NCBI GenBank assembly: GCA_947458775.1
Contig: CANGZX010000045.1
Span: forward strand, 1-6,443
Reading direction: 5' to 3'
Length of the DNA: 6,443 bases
Source: Sphingobacteriaceae bacterium
Lineage (GTDB): Bacteria; Bacteroidota; Bacteroidia; Sphingobacteriales; Sphingobacteriaceae
Shown here one piece after another: positions 1-6,443 of this stretch. Below the pieces are notes generated by a model that was not told the origin of the DNA, did not search any database, and worked only from the letters and a program-made list of their open reading frames with translations. The position numbers and the translations under genes are program-made. The stretch's first letter is position 1; each line of letters begins with the position of its first letter.

Positions 1-204
1 GGTATGCAATTTGGGGTACGTACCAAAGAGTTTCAATGGAGCCCAATAGAATATATATACAAAGAATGGGCAGGACTCTATCATGAAAAAAATCAGCAGT
101 TATATGTAAACGTGGGCTATGGCTTTTTGGGTTACCCGGGCAGAGTGGGTATTTTACCCGAGATCACAATTTTTGAACTAAAGTCGGGCCAAGCACCAGC
201 TTAA
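1..204 (+). CDS. Metallophosphoesterase, C-terminal fragment (5' end outside window)
   Basis: This is the last 67 codons of a gene that begins upstream of the window; the frame is open from base 1 and stops at the TAA at 202-204. The first visible residues, GMQFGV, look like the continuation of the family's GHTHGMQFG-type metal-binding motif, whose GHTH would lie just outside. The rest follows the C-terminal pattern of Bacteroidota calcineurin-like (PF00149) phosphoesterases: a WSP...WAGLY stretch, then YVNVGYGFLGYPGRVG and a closing PEITIFEL strand. Members of this group are membrane-associated or periplasmic phosphoesterases with a dinuclear metal centre, and their substrates are mostly unknown. 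The in-frame ATG at 4-6 is an internal Met, not a start. The UbiA-like gene starts four bases after the stop, so the two are probably co-transcribed. The family is fairly secure; the substrate cannot be told. Confidence 0.82.
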   Translation, partial: GMQFGVRTKEFQWSPIEYIYKEWAGLYHEKNQQLYVNVGYGFLGYPGRVGILPEITIFELKSGQAPA

Positions 205-208
205 GCAA

Positions 209-1066
209 ATGAAACCATACCTGAGGCAATTCGTAGAATTTATACTTTTTAGCCAATTATTTATTGCAGCCGGTGCTGCCGCCCAAACAGCATTTACCTA
301 TCAGCTAATTGGGCAAGCGATTGATTTGCATGTAGTGGCTCTTGTTTTTTTCGCTACGATAGCGCTGTATAATTTGAGCATGGTGCTTTCTAATCCAGGC
401 AAAAAACCAAGTTCTTTGCTAAAAAGAGTGCAATGGATGAGTAAACATCAGCATTTATGCAGTTCGTTTACCTTAATTGGCGGATTATCTACACTTTGCC
501 TGAGTTTTTTTCTATCGGCAACGGCCCAAGTGGTATTGGCAAGTTTGGCACTTATCTCCATTGCCTATAGCCTTCCGTTGCTGCCCTTTAGGGGAGAACG
601 TGTAAGCCTCCGAAACATTCCGGGATTAAAACTAATACTTATTGCCCTTGTTTGGTCACTTAGCACTACCCTGCTCCCTATTGTGAATAGCCCAGCAATT
701 CTAAGCGATGGTACCTTGTGGATACTCTTAACTCAACGGCTTTTATTTTTTATGGCCATTGCCATTCCTTTTGATGTGCGTGATATTTATCAAGACAGCA
801 TTTACTCTCTAAAAACCATTGCAGTGGTCTTGGGTAAGCAGAAATCTCAAAATATCGCCCACCTTTCTTTAGCACTTTCTTCGGCAATTTGGTGGCACTT
901 ATCTAGTTATTCTGTGGGCCTTTTAATACCTATTATAGTGGTATGGGGAGTAGCCACCTGGTGTATACAAAGAGCAGACAAGCAGAAAGAATTATTCTAT
1001 TTTATCGTGTTAGATGGCTTACTCTTCTTAGCCCCAGGCTTGTTGGCTTTAAACGCTATAGCGTAA
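209..1066 (+). CDS. UbiA-superfamily prenyltransferase-like integral membrane protein
   Basis: A 285-residue, very hydrophobic protein with about eight or nine likely membrane segments (roughly residues 7-27, 41-60, 85-104, 107-124, 138-158, 170-187, 216-232, 237-254 and 262-283). UbiA enzymes move a polyprenyl group onto an aromatic or other acceptor within the membrane, as in quinone or haem A synthesis. The second Asp-rich motif is intact: FDVRDIYQD, with D189, D192 and D196, followed by LKTIAVVLG, which matches the family's TLP..LG pattern. The first motif, usually NDxxDxxxD, is reduced to YNLSMVLSN around residue 54: N55 remains but the aspartates are gone. This makes ordinary Mg-diphosphate chemistry uncertain. 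The length is typical of the family. The ATG at 209 follows the phosphoesterase stop by four bases and has no clear Shine-Dalgarno sequence. The 3' end overlaps the opposing GH31 gene by 11 bases. Superfamily membership is likely; the substrate and activity are unknown, and it should not be called MenA or UbiA. Confidence 0.72.
   Translation: MKPYLRQFVEFILFSQLFIAAGAAAQTAFTYQLIGQAIDLHVVALVFFATIALYNLSMVLSNPGKKPSSLLKRVQWMSKHQHLCSSFTLIGGLSTLCLSFFLSATAQVVLASLALISIAYSLPLLPFRGERVSLRNIPGLKLILIALVWSLSTTLLPIVNSPAILSDGTLWILLTQRLLFFMAIAIPFDVRDIYQDSIYSLKTIAVVLGKQKSQNIAHLSLALSSAIWWHLSSYSVGLLIPIIVVWGVATWCIQRADKQKELFYFIVLDGLLFLAPGLLALNAIA
1053..1064. other. 12-base perfect palindrome at the convergent stop-codon overlap
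   Basis: ACGCTATAGCGT at 1053-1064 equals its own reverse complement. It covers most of the 11-base overlap (1056-1066) between the UbiA-like gene, whose TAA is at 1064-1066, and the GH31 gene, whose TAG reads from 1058 to 1056 on the other strand. As RNA it could fold only into a 4-bp stem (ACGC/GCGT) with a TATA loop. The nearest T-run on the + strand (about 1078-1082) is over 10 bases beyond, so it is a poor intrinsic terminator. It may be a weak bidirectional end signal, a protein-binding site or chance. No better terminator is visible near either stop. Confidence 0.3.
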
Positions 1067-3326
1067 ATACCACTACCTTTTTCCCACCACTGTAAGTTGT
1101 ATCTACAAATTTGGTGGGCTTACCAGGCTGTATCAATTCTATGCGAATGCTACGTAGCCTACCTGTTTTGCCACCCATTATTTCAACCTTTTGCGTGTGC
1201 TTACCGGGTATTCCCTTAAAGTTGATTAACTCGTACTGTTTATGCGCAATGGCCTGGGGGTCTTTGCCATTATCGTCATAAAGCGTAAACTCCGCTTTCT
1301 GGGTGTCATCAGCAAAATAACGCACCACCAAGGTATCGCCAGTATAGGCTTCTGTATTTTTTAAGTTGATGGTCATCGGTACAATACTTCCGCTTTTGGC
1401 AAAAATGGGGACTTGTTCCAATGGCGCAACTACCACAGTAGAATCGCTAGCCAATTCGGATGTCCACCAATTTATCCACCTGCCCTTAGGAAAATATACC
1501 GTTCTACTAGTTTTTCCTTTTTCTTGTATGGGTGCTATCAACAAATCTTTTCCCCATAAATATTCATCGTTAACAGCTGCCAGTTTGGTGTTGTTTGGCT
1601 CAAAATAATTGATAGGCATAGCCAAGGGGCGGCCGCTAGTGGTATTTTGGTAAGCCAATGAATAGGTATAGGGTAAAAAGCGATAACGCATATTTACATA
1701 CTCTTTCACTATTTTTTGAGTGGCCTCATCCCAAAATATAGGCTCGGGTGCGGCTACAGCCGGATCGGCATGGGCTCGGTAAATGGGTGTAAAAGCTGCA
1801 AATTCCATCCAACGGATATACAATTCGGCATCTTTTTCTCCTTGGGCAAAACCACCTGCATCGGCATGCATGTAGCCAATGCCGCTCATACTCATGCCCA
1901 ACATAATGGGAATTTGTGCTTTGTAGCCACCCCACGAACGAAACACATCGCCACTCCAAGGGAAGGTGGCATAGCGCTGCATGCCTGCACCGCCCGAACG
2001 GGCCAAGTTGAATACCCGTTGCTCGGGGAAATTTTTTTGGTACCCATCAAAAATTGTTTTTGCCCAAGTTAAAGGGTAAATGCTGTGTACATCTCTGGCT
2101 TTGCCTATGCTATGCACCACCTCATCAGGGTGTTTCTCGGGTTCGCCCAAATCGCACCACCAACCAGCTACACCCTCAGTAATTCGCTGGCGGTAAAAAT
2201 TCCACAAATACTGTTGTGCCTGCGGTTTAAAAATATCTACTAAGCCCGCGGCTCCAGCCCAAAAATCTTCAATTATATAATCTTCGCCCTTGGCATTTTT
2301 TGCTAAAAGATTACCCGAGCTAGCTACAGCAAAATTATCGGAAAGCTTGGTTACAAAGGTTTGAGTAATGGGAATGGTTTTTACACCCAGCTCTTTAAGG
2401 GTACGCAACATCTTCTCGGGCTCTGGAAAAGAATCGCGGCGCCATGCGTGATTACCCATAGTTTTTACATCGCCGTACCAAAACAAATCCAATACGGTGG
2501 CATCAATTGGGTAACCTGCAGCGATGGTTTTCTTAACGGTTTCTATGGTTTCGGTGGCCGATTTATAACCAAACCGAGATTGGATAAAGCCTAAAGCCCA
2601 ACGTGGTGGCAAGGGCTGCTTACCGGTTAAATAGGTATAAGAGGCTAGTAATTGGTCGTTGCTCCCCGTCATAATAAAATAAGATGCCCTACCACTTTCG
2701 GTGAGGTAGCGCAGTTCATCTGTTTTGGTTTTACCTAAATCGAAGGTGCCAGCGGCAATATTATCGAAATAAATACCATAGCCTTTAGAAGAAATGATGA
2801 ATGGAATAGAAACATTGAGATTTTGTTCACCAAGGCTGTAACCATAATGTGGTTGGTGATAATTCTGCAAGGAAAAGCCTCTGCGGTTTTGCGAAATGGC
2901 CCTAGAACCTGTTCCATACAAGGCCTCGGAAGGTGCCAAACTGAACTGTACTTGTTGCGCATTGGAGCTGGCGCTTGTATAGCGGTATTGTGTTTTTCTA
3001 TTCACAATTTCTATTGTAAGACGTTGCTTATCAATACGTAGTTGCAAGGAATCACTCGTAAGGGTTATGGTGTTTGCATATTCTTTTATGTGAAGCTTTA
3101 CGGGTTGAGGGCTAGCTACCAATACGGCCGTGGTATCTGTTGTAGCTGCTGCCGGACCATACACTACCCTAAAAATAGTGGCACTATAAGGCCGTATACT
3201 TAGCATACCTTTGCTTGTTTGCAAACTAAAAATTTGCTTGTTGTATGTATAGTTGTTGGGTTTTTGTTGGGCGCTAGCTCCCATCAAACCAAGTATAAAG
3301 AAGGCTAAAAATACGTGTACTTTCAT
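1056..3326 (-). CDS. Secreted GH31 alpha-glucosidase / oligosaccharide 4-alpha-glucosyltransferase-like enzyme
   Basis: A 756-residue glycoside hydrolase family 31 protein. Residues 1-19 form a signal peptide ending ASA|QQ, so it is exported, probably to the periplasm. The order is an N-terminal beta-sandwich (about 38-235, with LYGTGSRA near 137), a (beta/alpha)8 barrel (about 238-565, opening PPRWALGFIQSRFGY) and C-terminal beta domains including a DUF5110-like part (about 660-705). The nucleophile is D392 in WWCDLGEPE (bases 2153-2151) and the acid/base is D460 in WSGDVFRSW (bases 1949-1947). Other expected substrate-site residues are D280, R443 and H519 (YRAHA). The barrel and the GYMHADAGGF segment resemble, from memory, the Cellvibrio transglucosidase Agd31B, which moves glucose between alpha-1,4-glucans. 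Plain alpha-glucosidase or alpha-xylosidase activity remains possible. The ATG at 3326 is supported by the signal peptide that follows it. It lies 25 bases after the response-regulator stop, so it is likely the last gene of that operon. No SusC/SusD partner is in view. Confidence 0.93.
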   Translation of the reverse strand: MKVHVFLAFFILGLMGASAQQKPNNYTYNKQIFSLQTSKGMLSIRPYSATIFRVVYGPAAATTDTTAVLVASPQPVKLHIKEYANTITLTSDSLQLRIDKQRLTIEIVNRKTQYRYTSASSNAQQVQFSLAPSEALYGTGSRAISQNRRGFSLQNYHQPHYGYSLGEQNLNVSIPFIISSKGYGIYFDNIAAGTFDLGKTKTDELRYLTESGRASYFIMTGSNDQLLASYTYLTGKQPLPPRWALGFIQSRFGYKSATETIETVKKTIAAGYPIDATVLDLFWYGDVKTMGNHAWRRDSFPEPEKMLRTLKELGVKTIPITQTFVTKLSDNFAVASSGNLLAKNAKGEDYIIEDFWAGAAGLVDIFKPQAQQYLWNFYRQRITEGVAGWWCDLGEPEKHPDEVVHSIGKARDVHSIYPLTWAKTIFDGYQKNFPEQRVFNLARSGGAGMQRYATFPWSGDVFRSWGGYKAQIPIMLGMSMSGIGYMHADAGGFAQGEKDAELYIRWMEFAAFTPIYRAHADPAVAAPEPIFWDEATQKIVKEYVNMRYRFLPYTYSLAYQNTTSGRPLAMPINYFEPNNTKLAAVNDEYLWGKDLLIAPIQEKGKTSRTVYFPKGRWINWWTSELASDSTVVVAPLEQVPIFAKSGSIVPMTINLKNTEAYTGDTLVVRYFADDTQKAEFTLYDDNGKDPQAIAHKQYELINFKGIPGKHTQKVEIMGGKTGRLRSIRIELIQPGKPTKFVDTTYSGGKKVVVFTL

Positions 3327-3351
3327 AAAAGGTGTTGCTTATATAGGTAGG

Positions 3352-4041
3352 CTAATCTACCAAAAATTTATAGCCCACACCCCGAACTGTTTGTAAGTAA
3401 AGAGGTTGTTCGGGGTCTGTTTCAATTTTTTTGCGCAAGCGCACAATGTGCATATCTAATGTGCGGGTATTTACATCGGCTTGGTAACCCCACACTTGTA
3501 ACATGAGCTCTTCGCGGGTTACCACCTGGCCTATGTGTTTTGAAAAATAGAGCAGTATGCGGTTTTCGAGAATGGTGAGTTCTATTTTTTTATTGTTCTT
3601 ATAAAGCAGGTGAACATTGGGGTGGTGTACAATGTCGCCAAATGTATGCACCTCGGTTTTTTCGTTATTAATAAAGTAGGTCACCTTATTTTGAATCATG
3701 GTAATCAATAAATCCATATTAAATGGCTTGGTTACATAATCGGAAATGCCACTGCCATAAGCATCTATTTTATCTACTTCTTGTGCCTTGGCGGTCATCA
3801 TGATAATTAATTTATCGAAGCCCGCTTTGCGTAAATCTTTACACACGTCAATGCCTTGCTTTTCGGGTAACATCCAATCTAAAAGCACAATGTCGGGTTG
3901 ATAGCTAGCTATCAACGCTTCACCTTGCTTACCGTCGGCAGCCTCGAGCACTTCGTAGCCTTCAGCTTTAAGGCGATGGCTTACTAAAAAGCGTAAATTT
4001 TCATCGTCTTCTACCAATGCTATGGTAATTTTCTTTTGCAT
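3352..4041 (-). CDS. OmpR/PhoB-family DNA-binding response regulator
   Basis: A 229-residue two-domain response regulator of normal length. The receiver domain (about 4-120) has the acidic pocket D12/D13 in LVEDDE, the phosphoacceptor D55 in LLDWMLP (bases 3879-3877), T83 in MMTAK, the switch aromatic Y102 and K105 in TKPF. The usual GADDY before the TKPF is GISDY here, a mild variation. The C-terminal winged-helix DNA-binding domain (about 130-229) ends with the family's signature: TRTLDMHIVRLRKKIE, then the hairpin wing LQTVRGVGYKF. Phosphorylated regulators of this type bind direct repeats as dimers and activate or repress promoters. The ATG at 4041 is one base from the TAA of the kinase upstream (TAATATG), which points to translational coupling and makes that kinase its partner. 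Its targets are unknown; the GH31 gene 25 bases downstream and the operon itself are the obvious candidates. Confidence 0.96.
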   Translation of the reverse strand: MQKKITIALVEDDENLRFLVSHRLKAEGYEVLEAADGKQGEALIASYQPDIVLLDWMLPEKQGIDVCKDLRKAGFDKLIIMMTAKAQEVDKIDAYGSGISDYVTKPFNMDLLITMIQNKVTYFINNEKTEVHTFGDIVHHPNVHLLYKNNKKIELTILENRILLYFSKHIGQVVTREELMLQVWGYQADVNTRTLDMHIVRLRKKIETDPEQPLYLQTVRGVGYKFLVD

Positions 4042-4042
4042 A

Positions 4043-5713
4043 TTAATGGGTATAAGGAATGCTTACTATAAATGTTGAACCTTTACCGGGCTGGCTTTTC
4101 ACGGTGATATCGCCCTTCATAAAATTAACTAGTTCTTTACAAAATGCCAAGCCTAGGCCTACACTACCTTGTTGGTTGTATTGATTTTCTATACGGTAAA
4201 ACTTCTTAAAAATATGTTTTGCATCCGCCTTAGACATACCAATGCCTTTATCTTTAAATTGGAATAAGATGTGTGTACCCTGTTTTTTTATTTCTATGGC
4301 TAGTTCTTGCCTATCGGGTGGAGAGTATTTATAGGCATTATCCATCAAGTTGTTAAATATACTCGATAACAAAATAGGATCGGATTGTATTTCGGTGACT
4401 CCACTAATGCGGAGGCTAAACTTTAAATTCGGTTTATCTAATAAAAAAGTATGGGTAATGGCCGAACAGAAATCGGCTAACAGGATGCGTTCTGCTTTCC
4501 AAGTAATAGATTTATTTTCAAGCTGTGTAAAGCTCAAGAGTTTATTCATTAAGGTATTTAATTTCTCGGCTTCTTGATCTAAAATTGTGGCATAGCGTTT
4601 ACGCTCGGCAGCGCTCAAATTGGTGCTGGTGCCAATATTATTACCGGCAACTTTAATGACGCTTAGGGGTGTTTTAAACTCATGAGTGAGATTATTAATA
4701 AAATCGTACTGGAGCTTAAATAATTGCTGATTGACAAACAGATTGCGGTAAATTAAGTAGCCAATGAGCAACAAAAAAGCATAAATAAGTAAGATGGCGC
4801 CGAAAATTGGTAAAAAGCGATGATATATTTCGGTTTTTAAAAATGCTGGGGTAGAAGAGAAGTATAATTTATAGCCCGAAAATGCACCAGGCAAAGCTAT
4901 TTCGGTGGTTAATTGTTCACCTTCTGTACTCAATGGTTCAAATACAAGGGGTACAATTTTCAATTGCTGATATAACTCGGGCCGGGTATTTACCAAGCGT
5001 AAACGTTTGGGATTGAGATAAAATGTAAACATATCTTTCTCAAACATTGGCGATTTGGCTTGTTTTACAAGCATGAGCTTTTTAAACATGGCCAATTCTT
5101 CTTTTCGGGGCACATTTAAGTAGCTTATTTTATTGGCATCTATGCCGTAAAACGTAGCGAAGGTTTCATCGGGGCTGGGTGCTTGGCTGGTATCTGCTGA
5201 TTCTACATACTTGCTAAACTTAATGGCCATTTTATTAAACTCATCGGCAGTTTTTAACGATAAAGTGTTGGGCTGTTTATTGGTAAAAATAACCCTAGCT
5301 CCTTTCCGCACACCGGGGCCAATTTGGTAAATGGCTTTCGGTTGAACCGAAAAATAACCGGCCTTAATGCCATCGCTAATGGGCCAGTTACTAACCTCGG
5401 TATCGTAAAAAATTATCTTTTCTATAAAAGCATAACGGGTAATTAATCGTCGGGCATAACTATTTGCCGAAGCCGAATCTAAATAGCCGTGATAATACGA
5501 TATTTCGGGAATACCTTGCTGAAAGAAAGTGGTATAAGGCTGAATGGTTCGCTCAAATACCTCAACTTTGTCGGCAGCAAATTCGTTTTCTACGTACTTC
5601 TTGGTAAAATTATAGGCCAAAAATGTAGCAATTAGCAAGGAAATGGTGATTAATACTAGGAATGTAATAATCAAAGAAAGATTTTTGCGGTAAATGGGTT
5701 GGCTATGTTCCAT
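4043..5713 (-). CDS. Membrane sensor histidine kinase with a large unassigned extracytoplasmic domain
   Basis: A 556-residue sensor kinase of the inner membrane. Membrane segment 1 is at about 12-34 and segment 2 at about 300-323, enclosing roughly 265 extracytoplasmic residues (about 35-299). I cannot match this region to a named domain; its pattern of strands (IEKIIFYDTE near 97, GYKLYFSS near 280) could suit a Cache/PAS-like fold, which is a guess. Only a short linker follows segment 2, with no HAMP domain. The HisKA part carries H344 in NLTHEFKTPLS (bases 4684-4682). The ATPase part has the N box (NNLMDNAYKYS, about 454-464), G1 (DKGIG, 488-492), F box (IFKKFYR, 501-507), G2 (GSVGLGLA, 516-523) and the final GSTFIVSIP strand. 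All catalytic motifs look intact. The ATG at 5713 lies 10 bases after the peptidase stop; an AAGG three bases before it is too close to be a confident ribosome-binding site. It very likely phosphorylates the regulator encoded one base downstream. Confidence 0.95.
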   Translation of the reverse strand: MEHSQPIYRKNLSLIITFLVLITISLLIATFLAYNFTKKYVENEFAADKVEVFERTIQPYTTFFQQGIPEISYYHGYLDSASANSYARRLITRYAFIEKIIFYDTEVSNWPISDGIKAGYFSVQPKAIYQIGPGVRKGARVIFTNKQPNTLSLKTADEFNKMAIKFSKYVESADTSQAPSPDETFATFYGIDANKISYLNVPRKEELAMFKKLMLVKQAKSPMFEKDMFTFYLNPKRLRLVNTRPELYQQLKIVPLVFEPLSTEGEQLTTEIALPGAFSGYKLYFSSTPAFLKTEIYHRFLPIFGAILLIYAFLLLIGYLIYRNLFVNQQLFKLQYDFINNLTHEFKTPLSVIKVAGNNIGTSTNLSAAERKRYATILDQEAEKLNTLMNKLLSFTQLENKSITWKAERILLADFCSAITHTFLLDKPNLKFSLRISGVTEIQSDPILLSSIFNNLMDNAYKYSPPDRQELAIEIKKQGTHILFQFKDKGIGMSKADAKHIFKKFYRIENQYNQQGSVGLGLAFCKELVNFMKGDITVKSQPGKGSTFIVSIPYTH

Positions 5714-5723
5714 GCACCTTGCC

Positions 5724-6443
5724 TTATTTTTGTAAATGTTTTGCTAAAAACACTTCTAAATGACGGTAAAAATCGAGCCTATTTTCTTCATTCCTAAATA
5801 CATGCCCTTCTTTTTGTTTCACTAAATAGGTAACCGATATAGCTCGTTTGCGCAGCTGTTTTACCAATTGATCGGTTTCAGTGCTGCTTACTCTTGAATC
5901 TCGAGCGCCTTGTGCTACTAACAAGGGAGCAACCATATTTTCGGTATGAAAAATGGGCGATACTTGACGGAAATAATCGGCATCTGCTTCCGGATTGCCC
6001 ACCATTTCTTCGTACATTAAGCGATAAGGTCTATAATAAGGAGGAATATCTTTTAAGTAGGAGAATAAATTACTTATACCAGAATAAGAAGCACCACAAG
6101 CATATAGCTTGGGCTCAAAGCACAAACCCCAAAGGGCTGAATAGCCGCCGAAACTAAAGCCATAAATTCCCACCCGTTTCGGGTCGGCAATGCCTTGTTT
6201 AATGAGCCAATGCACCCCATCTGTAATATCGTATTGGCTTCTTTTGCCCCATTGCTTAAAACCAGCAGTCCAAAACTTTTTCCCATAGCCGGTAGATCCT
6301 CTATAATTTACTTGAAATACGGCATAACCTCTATTCGCTAAAAACTGAACTTCGGCATTGTAGGTCCAGCTGTTACGAGCATTGGGGCCATTATGAGGCA
6401 ATACCACTAAAGGCAAATTTTTAGGACTTTTACCTTGAGGTAA
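5724..6443 (-). CDS. S9 family (prolyl oligopeptidase-like) serine peptidase, C-terminal catalytic domain (5' end outside window)
   Basis: The frame is open to the window edge, giving the last 239 codons of a longer gene. The N-terminal beta-propeller expected for this family lies outside. What is visible is nearly the whole alpha/beta-hydrolase domain: PHNGPNARNSW (oxyanion region), FLANRGYAVFQVNYRGSTGYG, then the nucleophile Ser in GFSFGG (bases 6155-6153), the catalytic Asp in QGARDSRV (bases 5900-5898) and the catalytic His in KEGHVF (bases 5804-5802). The triad is complete. The usual HGGP is HNGP here. Family members are acylaminoacyl-peptidase or dipeptidyl-peptidase-like enzymes that trim short peptides; in Bacteroidota many are exported, but the signal region is not in view. 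A TTG at 6416-6414 is not a credible start, because the nine codons before it (LPQGKSPKN) also fit the family. The stop lies 10 bases before the kinase start, so the gene is probably first, or among the first, of a four-gene transcription unit. Confidence 0.93.
   Translation of the reverse strand, partial: LPQGKSPKNLPLVVLPHNGPNARNSWTYNAEVQFLANRGYAVFQVNYRGSTGYGKKFWTAGFKQWGKRSQYDITDGVHWLIKQGIADPKRVGIYGFSFGGYSALWGLCFEPKLYACGASYSGISNLFSYLKDIPPYYRPYRLMYEEMVGNPEADADYFRQVSPIFHTENMVAPLLVAQGARDSRVSSTETDQLVKQLRKRAISVTYLVKQKEGHVFRNEENRLDFYRHLEVFLAKHLQK

Noticed and set aside
4..6. ATG at base 4 as the start of a small 66-residue protein
   Set aside because: The codon before it is Gly in the same frame, and GMQFG fits the middle of a metallophosphoesterase motif, so this is an internal Met of a truncated gene.
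1716..2072. Open frame of 118 codons on the + strand inside the GH31 gene
   Set aside because: It lies antisense to the well-supported GH31 catalytic region, its translation is rich in Cys and His with no recognisable motif, and it looks like a shadow frame. The other short frames inside the GH31, kinase and peptidase genes were rejected for the same reason.
3327..3351. TATATAA-like string before the GH31 gene as a promoter
   Set aside because: It does not match the Bacteroidota -7 pattern TAnnTTTG with a -33 TTG, and the 25-base gap fits read-through from the regulator gene.
6414..6416. TTG as the start of the S9 peptidase gene
   Set aside because: The frame stays open to the window edge with family-like residues before it, and a complete S9 peptidase needs several hundred more N-terminal residues.
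1..6443. Mobile element, CRISPR array, tRNA/rRNA or defence system
   Set aside because: No transposase, integrase, spaced repeats, RNA-gene-like sequence or known defence domain is visible, and the window is filled with ordinary housekeeping-type and regulatory genes.

Overview
The window looks like Bacteroidota chromosome, probably from the Sphingobacteriia/Chitinophagia/Cytophagia side, though the class is a guess. The reasons are the AT-leaning base composition, starts without convincing Shine-Dalgarno sequences, and proteins whose wording matches Bacteroidota versions of their families: a GH31 transglucosidase with a signal peptide, an S9 peptidase with the 'VQFLANRGYAVFQVNYRGST' type of catalytic domain, and a histidine kinase with no HAMP domain.

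Layout. Two genes lie on the + strand at the left: the 3' end of a calcineurin-like metallophosphoesterase (1-204), and four bases later a complete multi-pass membrane protein related to UbiA prenyltransferases (209-1066). The rest of the window is on the - strand. In transcription order it holds the 3' part of an S9 prolyl-oligopeptidase-family peptidase (6443-5724), a sensor histidine kinase (5713-4043), an OmpR/PhoB-type response regulator (4041-3352) and a secreted GH31 alpha-glucosidase/transglucosidase (3326-1056). The gaps are 10, 1 and 25 bases, so these four genes are probably one operon. The + strand pair and the - strand set converge and their coding ends overlap by 11 bases, around a perfect 12-base palindrome. 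Genes fill the whole window, with no gap longer than 25 bases.

How the genes may work together. The kinase and regulator form a complete two-component pair: phosphoacceptor His344, receiver Asp55 and a winged-helix output domain. The kinase senses through an extracytoplasmic region of about 265 residues that I cannot assign to a known domain. A peptidase before the pair and an exported alpha-glucan enzyme after it suggest a nutrient- or envelope-related regulon, but that is inferred from gene order only. No SusC/SusD pair, mobile element, CRISPR array, RNA gene or defence gene is visible. The part most likely to be undescribed is the kinase sensor region and its ligand.
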